Source: Fumia sp045615345
GTDB taxonomy: Bacteria > Bacillota > Clostridia > Oscillospirales > Ruminococcaceae
Assembly: GCA_045615345.1 (NCBI GenBank)
Contig: JAZLER010000031.1
Location: 1 to 64,000, forward strand
Length of the DNA stretch: 64,000 nt
Direction of reading: 5' to 3'
This document shows, one piece after another, positions 24,220 through 31,958 of this stretch; position 1 is the stretch's first letter, and each line of letters opens with the position of its first letter. The notes under the pieces are model-generated. The model searched no databases and was not told the DNA's origin. It saw only the letters and a list, made by a program, of their open reading frames with translations. The translations under genes were made by a program, and so were the position numbers.

Positions 24220-25971
24220 ATGGTCAGAAAACTCTTAAAAAGTGTAAGAGAATATAAAAAAGACTCAATTTTAGCGCCTTTGCTTGTAACGGGCGAGGTA
24301 ATTTTAGAGGTTTTTATTCCGTATCTTATGGCGAACCTTATCGACTTTGGCATTGATAAAGGTGATATGGGATATGTCGCAAAAACGGGACTTTTGCTTT
24401 TGATTTCGGCATTTGCATCCCTTTTCTTCGGCGTTATGGCAGGAAACAGAGCTGCTGTTGCCTCAAACGGATTTGCAAAAAATTTAAGACACGATATGTA
24501 TTATAATGTGCAGAATTTTTCTTTTCTTAACATTGATAAATTCTCAACTGCAAGTATCATCACCCGTCTTACTACCGATGTAACAAGGGTACAGATGGCA
24601 TATCAGATGATTATAAGAATGGTTGTAAGGTCACCTGCGATGCTTATTTTCTCACTTGCTATGTCGTTCAGGATTGATGCAAAACTTTCGCTTATTTTCC
24701 TTGCAGGTGTACCGGTACTCGGTATAGGACTTATGGTTATAACCAAAATAGCTTTTCCTCTTTTTAACAAGGTTTTTAAAATCTATGACCGCTTAAACGG
24801 CACCGTTCAGGAAAACTTACGCGGTATGCGCGTTGTAAAATCCTTTGTAAGGGAAGATTACGAGGAAAATAAATTCAAAAACATTTCCGAAGATATTTAC
24901 AAAGGCTTTTCAAAAGCTGAAAGAACTGTGGCATTTAATATGCCACTTATGCAGATTTCTATGTATGCTGTTATGCTTTTGCTTTCCTGGTTCGGTGCAA
25001 GAGCAGTGGTAGCATCGGGCGGTGACCCTGCCATAGGTTTGAGTACCGGTGAACTTATGGGCCTTTTCACCTATGCTATGCAGATTTTGTCAAGTCTGAT
25101 GTTCGTTTCGATGATTTTTGTAATGATAACTATGTCAAGGGCATCAGGAGAACGAATTGTTGAAATTTTAGATGAAACAAGCGATATTGTAAACCCCGAA
25201 AACCCTGTAATGCAGGTTGAAAATGGTGATATTTTATTTGAAAATGTAAGCTTTTCCTACAAAAAATCGGCAGAAAACTTAGTTTTAACCGATATAAACC
25301 TCGATATCAAATCGGGCGAAACCGTTGGTATTTTAGGGGTTACAGGTTCTTCAAAATCAAGCCTTGTACAGCTTATCCCACGCCTTTACGATGTAACAAA
25401 GGGCAGTGTAAAAGTCGGTGGGATTGATGTAAGGGAATACGACCTTAACACCTTGCGTGATTCGGTTTCAATGGTGCTCCAGAAAAATGAGCTTTTCGGT
25501 GGCACTATTAAGGAAAACCTTCGCTGGGGCAACGAATTTGCAACTGATGAAGAGCTTGTAACTGCTTGTAAACTGGCACAGGCACACGAGTTTATCACAA
25601 GTTTCCCCGAAGGATATGACAGATATATCGAGCAAGGTGGTACCAATGTTTCAGGCGGACAGAAACAGAGAATATGTATTGCAAGAGCAATTCTTAAAAA
25701 ACCTAAAATCCTTATTCTTGACGACTCCACAAGTGCTGTCGACACCAAAACTGACCTTCTTATAAGAAAAGCACTGACCGAAAGAATCCCCGACACTACA
25801 AAGATTATCATTGCACAAAGGGTTTCTTCTGTTCAGGAAGCCGATAAAATAATTCTGATGGAGGACGGAAAAATTGTTGCGATGGGAACTCATAACGAAC
25901 TCCTTAAAAACAGTGAGATTTATAAGGAAGTATATGATTCTCAGGTGAAAGGCGGTGAGGAAGATGCATAG
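24220..25971 (+). CDS. ABC exporter half-transporter, degenerate-site subunit
   Basis: The 583-residue type IV ABC half-transporter has six membrane helices (about residues 15-310) and a nucleotide-binding domain. Walker A reads GVTGSSKSS, the Q-loop is in VLQKNELFGG and the signature is VSGGQKQR. Walker B is ILILDDSTS, with Asp instead of the catalytic Glu, and the H-loop is IIAQRVSS, with Gln instead of His. These substitutions mark the non-hydrolysing partner of heterodimeric exporters such as TM287/288 or BmrCD. The partner overlaps its end. An extended -10-like TGGTACAAT at 24184-24192 may be the promoter. Substrate likely lipid or drug-like. Confidence 0.9.
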   Translation: MVRKLLKSVREYKKDSILAPLLVTGEVILEVFIPYLMANLIDFGIDKGDMGYVAKTGLLLLISAFASLFFGVMAGNRAAVASNGFAKNLRHDMYYNVQNFSFLNIDKFSTASIITRLTTDVTRVQMAYQMIIRMVVRSPAMLIFSLAMSFRIDAKLSLIFLAGVPVLGIGLMVITKIAFPLFNKVFKIYDRLNGTVQENLRGMRVVKSFVREDYEENKFKNISEDIYKGFSKAERTVAFNMPLMQISMYAVMLLLSWFGARAVVASGGDPAIGLSTGELMGLFTYAMQILSSLMFVSMIFVMITMSRASGERIVEILDETSDIVNPENPVMQVENGDILFENVSFSYKKSAENLVLTDINLDIKSGETVGILGVTGSSKSSLVQLIPRLYDVTKGSVKVGGIDVREYDLNTLRDSVSMVLQKNELFGGTIKENLRWGNEFATDEELVTACKLAQAHEFITSFPEGYDRYIEQGGTNVSGGQKQRICIARAILKKPKILILDDSTSAVDTKTDLLIRKALTERIPDTTKIIIAQRVSSVQEADKIILMEDGKIVAMGTHNELLKNSEIYKEVYDSQVKGGEEDA

Positions 25972-27883
25972 AGGTCCGAGAATGGCAATGCCGATGGGTG
26001 AAAAACCAAAACTCAGCAAAGAAACCATAAAAAGGCTTCTTAGGTACTTCAAAGCTTATAAGTTTTCCTTTCTTGTTGTACTTGTATGTATCGTCATCAG
26101 TGCAGTCGCAGGCGTTTATTCCTCACTTTTTTTGCAGTATCTCATAGATGATTACATTACACCGCTTTTGCTTCAGGCAGTACCCGACTTTTCGGGACTT
26201 CTCAAGATGATTTTTCTTATGGCAGGGGTTTACCTCATCGGTGCGGTGACTACTTTGCTTTATAACCTTATTATGGTTAAAGTCGCTCAGGGCATTTTAA
26301 AAAATGTCAGAAACGATATGTTCACCCATATGCAAAAACTTCCGATAAAGTATTTTGACACTCATACCCATGGCGATGTAATGAGCCATTACACCAACGA
26401 TACCGACACTTTAAGGCAGATGATTTCCCAGAGTATTCCGCAGACTTTCTCGTCACTTGTAACTATTGTTTCGGTTTTTGCCGCTATGCTGTCTGTGAGC
26501 GTATGGCTGACATTTGTACTTCTTATTTTCATCTTCCTGATGCTTAAAATTGTTGGAAAAATTGCCGGTCAAAGCGGTAAATACTTTGTTAAACAGCAAA
26601 AATCTTTAGGCGATATCAACGGCTATATCGAAGAGATGATAAACGGGCAGAAGGTTGTAAAGGTTTTCTGTTACGAAGATAAAGCAAAAGAAAAGTTCGA
26701 CATTAAAAACGAAAACCTTTTCGAAGTTGCTACTTCTGCCAATAAGTTTGCGAACATCATAGGACCTGTCACAAATAATATCGGCCATATCCTTTATGTT
26801 ATTATGGCGGTGGCAGGCGGAGCCTTAGCACTTTCGGGACTCCCGAACTTAAGCTTCTCGGGATTTAATGTTTTAACCCTTGGTATGATTGCTTCATTTT
26901 TACAGCTTGCAAACAGTTTTACAAGACCTATCAGTATGATTTCACAGCAGTTTTCTTCAATGATTATGGCACTCGCAGGTGCCCAGAGAATTTTCAATCT
27001 TCTTGACGAAGAAATCGAAAAGGATGACGGTTATGTAACTCTGGTTTATGCAAAAAAAGAGGGCGATACCCTTGTTGAAAGCGAAACCCGTACAGGTATC
27101 TGGGCGTGGAAACATCCCCATAAGGACGGCACTGTTACCTATACAGAACTCAAAGGCGAGGTTCGGTTTTACGATGTTGACTTCGGATACAACGAAGAAA
27201 AAATCGTTTTGCACGATATAAGCCTTTATGCAAATCCCGGCCAGAAGATTGCTTTCGTAGGTGCCACAGGTGCAGGCAAAACCACTATCACAAACCTTAT
27301 AAATCGTTTTTATGATATCGCTGACGGCAAGATAAGATATGACGGCATCAATATCAAAAAGATTAAAAAATCCGATTTGAGGCGTTCACTTGGCGTAGTT
27401 TTGCAGGATGTAAATCTCTTTACAGGCACTGTTATGGAAAACCTGCGATATGGCAGACTTGATGCTACCGATGAAGAATGTATCGCGGCTGCAAAGCTTG
27501 CAAATGCTGACAGCTTTATAAGGATGTTGCCTGACGGCTATAACACTATGCTCAAAGGTGACGGAAGCGGACTTTCACAAGGTCAGCGACAGCTTTTATC
27601 CATTGCAAGAGCGGCAGTTGCAGACCCACCCGTTATGATTTTAGACGAGGCTACTTCTTCTATCGATACAAGAACAGAGGCTATCGTTCAACGCGGTATG
27701 GATGCCTTGATGAAAGGCAGAACAGTTTTTGTAATTGCTCACAGACTTTCAACTGTCAGAAACTCCGATGTTATTATGGTGCTTGAAAAGGGTAGAATTA
27801 TCGAGCGTGGAAGCCACGATGAACTTATCGCACAGAAAGGCAATTACTACAAACTTTACACAGGCGCATTTGAACTCGAATAA
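25964..27883 (+). CDS. ABC exporter half-transporter, catalytic subunit
   Basis: The 639-residue partner has six membrane helices and a canonical nucleotide-binding domain: Walker A GATGAGKTT, Walker B VMILDEATSS with the catalytic Glu, and H-loop VIAHRLS. Its signature LSQGQ deviates from LSGGQ, which in the dimer faces the degenerate Walker motifs of the other subunit. An insertion at about residues 355-385 (ETRTGIWAWKHPHKDG) precedes the ATPase domain. The start is uncertain: GTG 25955, ATG 25964 or ATG 25982. 25964 keeps the MHRGPRMAMPMG stretch that resembles relatives and overlaps the first gene by 8 bases. Confidence 0.9.
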   Translation: MHRGPRMAMPMGEKPKLSKETIKRLLRYFKAYKFSFLVVLVCIVISAVAGVYSSLFLQYLIDDYITPLLLQAVPDFSGLLKMIFLMAGVYLIGAVTTLLYNLIMVKVAQGILKNVRNDMFTHMQKLPIKYFDTHTHGDVMSHYTNDTDTLRQMISQSIPQTFSSLVTIVSVFAAMLSVSVWLTFVLLIFIFLMLKIVGKIAGQSGKYFVKQQKSLGDINGYIEEMINGQKVVKVFCYEDKAKEKFDIKNENLFEVATSANKFANIIGPVTNNIGHILYVIMAVAGGALALSGLPNLSFSGFNVLTLGMIASFLQLANSFTRPISMISQQFSSMIMALAGAQRIFNLLDEEIEKDDGYVTLVYAKKEGDTLVESETRTGIWAWKHPHKDGTVTYTELKGEVRFYDVDFGYNEEKIVLHDISLYANPGQKIAFVGATGAGKTTITNLINRFYDIADGKIRYDGINIKKIKKSDLRRSLGVVLQDVNLFTGTVMENLRYGRLDATDEECIAAAKLANADSFIRMLPDGYNTMLKGDGSGLSQGQRQLLSIARAAVADPPVMILDEATSSIDTRTEAIVQRGMDALMKGRTVFVIAHRLSTVRNSDVIMVLEKGRIIERGSHDELIAQKGNYYKLYTGAFELE

Positions 27884-27919
27884 AAAATACGGATGTGAAA
27901 TTTCACATCCGTATTTTTT
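27882..27919. terminator. Bidirectional terminator between ABC exporter and GH4 gene
   Basis: A perfect 38-base palindrome with 19-base arms (core GGATGTGAAATTTCACATCC). A-run and T-run flanks serve both directions. Confidence 0.9.
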
Positions 27920-29232
27920 TACTTATAATCCCCTAAAAACTCTTTGTTAGCTTCAAAAAGTTCATCGCACATATTCTTGATTTCGTCTAAAGAACATACT
28001 GCCGAGGAAAGAGGGTCCATATAAACTGCACGGTACACCATTTCTTTACTCTTTTTCATTGCCGCTTCAACAACAAGGGACTCCATTCTTGCTGTGGTAT
28101 TTACTAAAATTGCAATATGGTCGGGCAGAGGTCCTGCAATGGTTGTTTTAAAGCCCATTCTGTCAGCTACAACAGGCACTTCAACACATGCATCATCGGG
28201 AAGATTAGGGATAGAACCATGGTTAAGCACATTTCCGTTAAAGATAAAAGGTTTACCGTCACCGATTCTTGCATTGAAGATGTCGGCTGCGTATTCACTG
28301 CTCTTTTCCTTGTCAAAATCCTTTTCGAGCCATTCCTTATACTGCTTTTCGATATCCGCCTTTCTGTCTTTTCTGAGGTTTAATGAGAAAGCGTGTTCAC
28401 CGGGATTCCAACCTGTACCGTGAGTACAGTATTTTTCGATAAGGTCAGGGCGTTTTCTGAACCACTGGTTGTATTCAGAGTTATGTCCGCTTGACTCGGT
28501 TACATAGTAGCCAAGTTTTAAAAACATCTCGTTTCGTACCTGCTCTTTGTTATAAAACTCATCATTTTCCATAAGTGAGCGAAGTTTCGGATAAAGGTCT
28601 TTACCTTTGTGTTCCAGGCGTGTATAGAAAGCCTGATGGTTTACGCCCATACAGTGATAGTCGATTTCAGGGAACGGAACATCGAGCCACTCAGCGAGCA
28701 TTTTGAGTGTACCCTGAACACTGTGACAAAGTCCCGTAACTTCAACATTTGAATACTTCTGCATAGCCGAGCAGAGCATCGCCATAGGATTTGTGTAGTT
28801 TAAAAATACAGCATTCGGGCAGTATTTTTCGATATCCTTGCAGATGTCAAGCATCAAAGGAATGTTTCTTAATGCCCTGAAAATTCCCGACACACTTCTT
28901 GTATCACCGATATTTATGTCAACGCCGTATTTTTTCGGAATTAAAATATCGTACTGCCAGATGTCAATGTCCCCGTTGAAAACGGTACATAAAACACCGT
29001 CAGCGCCCTTTAAAGCCTCAATTCGGTTATCGGTAACAGTGATTTTTGCATCAGGGCAACCCATTTCGTTTATAATTCTTGCTACAACTTTTTCTATGTT
29101 CTTGAGTGCTACAGGATTTGTGTCCATTAATGCAAATTCCGAGTCCTTGAAACTTTCGAATGTCAGAAGGTCACGAACACAGCTACTTGTAAATTGCAGG
29201 CTTCCTGCACCTATAAAAGCGAATTTTTTCAT
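27919..29232 (-). CDS. Glycoside hydrolase family 4, alpha-galactosidase/glucosidase-like
   Basis: The 437-residue enzyme belongs to GH4, which cleaves glycosides by an NAD+- and Mn2+-dependent oxidation-elimination mechanism. FIGAGSLQFT is the NAD loop, NYTNPMAM and GLCHSVQG (Cys169/His170 as metal ligands) are the family core, and GVNHQAFY supplies a second metal His. The CHSV form is typical of the MelA alpha-galactosidase branch rather than the 6-phospho-glycosidase branches, so a non-phosphorylated alpha-glycoside is likely. It is cytoplasmic. A GGAGG site precedes the ATG. The divergent AraC gene probably controls it. Confidence 0.88.
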   Translation of the reverse strand: MKKFAFIGAGSLQFTSSCVRDLLTFESFKDSEFALMDTNPVALKNIEKVVARIINEMGCPDAKITVTDNRIEALKGADGVLCTVFNGDIDIWQYDILIPKKYGVDINIGDTRSVSGIFRALRNIPLMLDICKDIEKYCPNAVFLNYTNPMAMLCSAMQKYSNVEVTGLCHSVQGTLKMLAEWLDVPFPEIDYHCMGVNHQAFYTRLEHKGKDLYPKLRSLMENDEFYNKEQVRNEMFLKLGYYVTESSGHNSEYNQWFRKRPDLIEKYCTHGTGWNPGEHAFSLNLRKDRKADIEKQYKEWLEKDFDKEKSSEYAADIFNARIGDGKPFIFNGNVLNHGSIPNLPDDACVEVPVVADRMGFKTTIAGPLPDHIAILVNTTARMESLVVEAAMKKSKEMVYRAVYMDPLSSAVCSLDEIKNMCDELFEANKEFLGDYK

Positions 29233-29308
29233 TTTTAAAACCTCCAGTCTATGATTTTATTGTAGCTTAAAGGAGGTTAAAAATAAATGTAATATATTAA
29301 TAAACATA

Positions 29309-29337
29309 TGGACAAAAATGCTGAACTATGGTATTAT
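29309..29337 (+). promoter_or_regulatory. Promoter of the AraC regulator
   Basis: TGGACA, 17 bases and TATTAT. It covers the upstream in-frame ATG at 29308, so that codon cannot be the start. Confidence 0.65.
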
Positions 29338-29352
29338 AAATCAGGTGATATT

Positions 29353-30159
29353 ATGTATATATGGGACGGAAACAAAAATGACACCACTAATTTTAAGGTG
29401 GAAAACTTCTTAAAAATCAACAGTTGTGGTTTTCAGAATACCGTAAAAGGCGGTACGATTGTGAGGGAAAATGGGAGATATGACTACCATTTTCTGCTTA
29501 TAGAGTCAGGAGAATGTGAGGCTTTGCATAACGGAAAAACATATATCCTCACTTCAGGGAATCTCTTGATCTATGCCCCCGAAGAAGAACAGAGATATAC
29601 TTTCAATACCGACTGTACCTCACTCTGGTGCCATTTTGGCGGATATGCTGTAAACGAACTTTTTTCGACATTTGATATTAAAAGCGGCGTTTATATGTTA
29701 AAACCCGATAAACGCATTTTTGAAAGTTTTTCAAATCTTATTCAGCGTTTTCATCAGCCCGAAAGGGAAAAGTACTCAAATGTGTCTTTACTTGAACTTA
29801 TATATGAAATCTCGGATGCAGGTAAATATGAAAACCAAGAAAACCTTGAAGCTATTTTACCGGTACTTACCTATATCAACATAAATTACAACCAGGATAT
29901 CACCTTAGATGAGCTTGCAAAAAAATCAGGTTATTCAAAGAGTCGTTTTTCCCATATTTTCTCTTCGTTAACGGGCACCTCACCTATGAAATATCAAAAC
30001 AGTATACGCCTTAAGGCTTCGGCAGAGATGCTTTTGTCAACCAAAAACCCGATATCCGAAATAGCGCTTGGATGTGGGTTTTCCGACCCGTTGTATTACA
30101 GTAAGCTTTTTAAAAAAGAATATGGTATCTCCCCGACAGAATATAGAAAAAAGGATTGA
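29353..30159 (+). CDS. AraC-family transcriptional regulator
   Basis: The 268-residue protein has an N-terminal cupin-like sugar-binding domain (YDYHFLLIESGECEALHNG, YILTSGNLLIYAPEE). Its C-terminal double helix-turn-helix shows ITLDELAKKSGYSKSRFSHIF and PISEIALGCGFSDPLYYSKL, ending GISPTEYRK. AGGTG 8 bases ahead sets the start at 29353. It diverges from the GH4 glycosidase, so it most likely activates that gene in response to the sugar it handles. Confidence 0.92.
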   Translation: MYIWDGNKNDTTNFKVENFLKINSCGFQNTVKGGTIVRENGRYDYHFLLIESGECEALHNGKTYILTSGNLLIYAPEEEQRYTFNTDCTSLWCHFGGYAVNELFSTFDIKSGVYMLKPDKRIFESFSNLIQRFHQPEREKYSNVSLLELIYEISDAGKYENQENLEAILPVLTYININYNQDITLDELAKKSGYSKSRFSHIFSSLTGTSPMKYQNSIRLKASAEMLLSTKNPISEIALGCGFSDPLYYSKLFKKEYGISPTEYRKKD

Positions 30160-30177
30160 GAATATTCTCAATCCTTT
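30150..30177. terminator. Bidirectional terminator between AraC and HhH genes
   Basis: AAAGGATTGAGAAT and its exact complement form a 28-base palindrome overlapping both gene ends. Confidence 0.82.
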
Positions 30178-30496
30178 AAATTTTCAGATATCGGAAAAAT
30201 TTATTGTATGTCTTTTCGCCGATGCCTTTTACATTCATAAGCTCTTCAAGGGAGTTAAATCCGTTGTTTTCATCGCGGTATGCAATAATCTTATCGGCGG
30301 TTGTTTCACCTATGTCGGGAATTCGCATAAGCTCAAGCTTACTTGCTGTGTTGATTGAAATCTTTTCGGTAATGACAGTTTTTGTCGTAATATATACTTC
30401 ATCCTTACCCATAATATGAGGTGATGAGAGCCCGATAAACAAAAAGACCGTAATGACTGCCACAAAACCTGATATAATCAGAATAATTTTTCTCAT
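30176..30496 (-). CDS. Membrane-anchored helix-hairpin-helix protein, ComEA-like
   Basis: The 106-residue protein has one N-terminal membrane helix (IILIISGFVAVITVFLFIGL) and a C-terminal pair of helix-hairpin-helix motifs: SINTASKLELMRIPDIGETTADKI and FNSLEELMNVKGIGEKTYNKF. This is the DNA-binding half of ComEA, the surface DNA receptor of competence, but the SLBB domain is missing, so it is about half the usual length. It overlaps tsaD by 4 bases and ends the polA operon. A role in DNA uptake is possible but unproven; no comEC is nearby. Confidence 0.78.
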   Translation of the reverse strand: MRKIILIISGFVAVITVFLFIGLSSPHIMGKDEVYITTKTVITEKISINTASKLELMRIPDIGETTADKIIAYRDENNGFNSLEELMNVKGIGEKTYNKFFRYLKI

Positions 30497-31512
30497 ACTT
30501 TTTCAATGTCCTTTGTCGCGACAGCATTGAGTGAAAGGTCAGCGGTGTTTCCGTTTAAGAATTCGTAGTACCCCTGTGCACCTACCATTGCGGCGTTGTC
30601 ACCACACAAATCAAGGGTGGGCACATAAAACTCAAATCCTCGTTTTTTACATTCGCTTTCAAGTCTTTCCCTGAGTCCTGAGTTTGCAGAAACGCCACCT
30701 GCAAGGACAATCTTTTTGTATTTAAGCTCCTCTGCTGCTGACATAAGCTTTTCTGATATTATGTCGCAGACAGTATTCTGGAACGATGCCGCTAAATCCT
30801 CGCGGTTTATCTCGTTACCTTTTTGCTCAGCGTTATGAATGGTATTGATTACGGCCGTTTTAAGACCTGAGAAACTGAAATCGTATTTACTGCCCTCAAC
30901 CTTGGGACGGGGGAGTTTGTAGGCTTTGGGGTCGCCAAGCTTTGATGCCTTGTCAATATACATACCCCCGGGATAAGGATAACCCATTGAGCGCGCTGCT
31001 TTGTCAAAAGCTTCACCTGCCGCATCATCACGGGTGCGACCTATAATTTTAAAATCGGTGTAATCTTTTACTTCAATTATATGACTGTGACCACCCGATG
31101 CCACCATACAAAGAAAAGGCGGTTTCAGATCAGGATGGGTAATATAATTTGCTGCAATGTGCGAACGAATATGATGTGTAGGAATTAAGGGCAGGGAAGT
31201 AGCCATAGCAAGTCCCTTTGCATAGTTTACCCCAACGAGTAAAGCGCCGATAAGTCCCGGTGCATAGGTTACAGCAATGGCATCAATGTCAGCTAAAGTG
31301 ACATTTGCTTCTTTTAAGGCTCCGTCTACAACCCAGCAGATGTTTTCTGAGTGACGGCGTGAAGCGATTTCAGGTACTACACCGCCGTATTTTTTATGCT
31401 CTTCAACCTGAGAGGAAATAACATTTGAAAGAACCTCTCTGCCGTTTTTAACAACAGCAGCAGCGGTTTCGTCACATGAACTTTCGATAGCCAAGATAGT
31501 AATGTCTTTCAT
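30493..31512 (-). CDS. tsaD: tRNA N6-adenosine threonylcarbamoyltransferase
   Basis: The 339-residue enzyme transfers the threonylcarbamoyl group to A37 of ANN-decoding tRNAs, with TsaB and TsaE. It has the ASKHA-fold ATP site and the metal motif HHIRSH, plus AIESSCDET, GGVVPEIASRRH, VASGGHSHI, GEAFDKAAR, FSGLKTA and LAGGVSANSGLR. The long open frame upstream overlaps rimI and is rejected: GGAGGAATAAA points to this ATG. rimI lies one base upstream, but tsaB and tsaE, often part of this operon, are not in the window. Confidence 0.97.
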   Translation of the reverse strand: MKDITILAIESSCDETAAAVVKNGREVLSNVISSQVEEHKKYGGVVPEIASRRHSENICWVVDGALKEANVTLADIDAIAVTYAPGLIGALLVGVNYAKGLAMATSLPLIPTHHIRSHIAANYITHPDLKPPFLCMVASGGHSHIIEVKDYTDFKIIGRTRDDAAGEAFDKAARSMGYPYPGGMYIDKASKLGDPKAYKLPRPKVEGSKYDFSFSGLKTAVINTIHNAEQKGNEINREDLAASFQNTVCDIISEKLMSAAEELKYKKIVLAGGVSANSGLRERLESECKKRGFEFYVPTLDLCGDNAAMVGAQGYYEFLNGNTADLSLNAVATKDIEKV

Positions 31513-31513
31513 T

Positions 31514-31954
31514 TTATTCCTCCATAAATTTTTCCATAATAAGCCCCGGTTCTGTGGGACTCTGGTAAAAGTCAGGCCTTTCACCGAGCAATTTAAATCC
31601 AAAAGATTTATAAAGAGTCTGTGCAGGAATATTGGATTTTCTGACTTCCAGCATAACTCTTTTGATACCTTTACTTTTGCAAAACCCGAGCATACTCTCA
31701 ATAAGCATAGTACCGGCTTTTTTTCTCCTGAACTGGGGGAGTACAGCAATTCTGTTTAAGTTAAGCTCATCGAAAAGATAGGTGCTGTTTAAAAAGCCTG
31801 CTATTTCTCCATCTTCTTCAGCTATAAGCATACAGGAGTTAGCTTCACGCAAAGTACCTCTTATACTTTTTCTGCTCCACGGGTCGGGGAAGGAGTTTTC
31901 TTCTATAGAAAAAACTGCCTCCACATCTTCTTCTGTCATAGGTCTTATAATCAT
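31514..31954 (-). CDS. rimI: Ribosomal protein S18 alanine N-acetyltransferase (GNAT)
   Basis: The 146-residue GNAT protein shows MIIRPMTEEDVEAV at the start, the acetyl-CoA loop PQFRRKKAGTML (the R/Q-x-x-G-x-G/A region) and the ending LEVRKSNIPAQTLYKSFGFKLLGERPDFY, which is diagnostic of RimI. It acetylates the N-terminus of S18 in other bacteria. The start 17 codons inside the longer frame is chosen because the upstream part overlaps polA and AAGGA precedes it. It lies between polA (4-base gap) and tsaD (one-base gap). Confidence 0.92.
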   Translation of the reverse strand: MIIRPMTEEDVEAVFSIEENSFPDPWSRKSIRGTLREANSCMLIAEEDGEIAGFLNSTYLFDELNLNRIAVLPQFRRKKAGTMLIESMLGFCKSKGIKRVMLEVRKSNIPAQTLYKSFGFKLLGERPDFYQSPTEPGLIMEKFMEE

Positions 31955-31958
31955 AATT

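Noticed and set aside
29308..29352. Upstream ATG for the AraC gene
   Set aside because: It is covered by the promoter and has no ribosome site; the ATG at 29353 has AGGTG in place.
31513..31749. Long N-terminal extension of tsaD
   Set aside because: It overlaps rimI almost fully and has no ribosome site; TsaD homologues start at the MKDITILAIESS segment.
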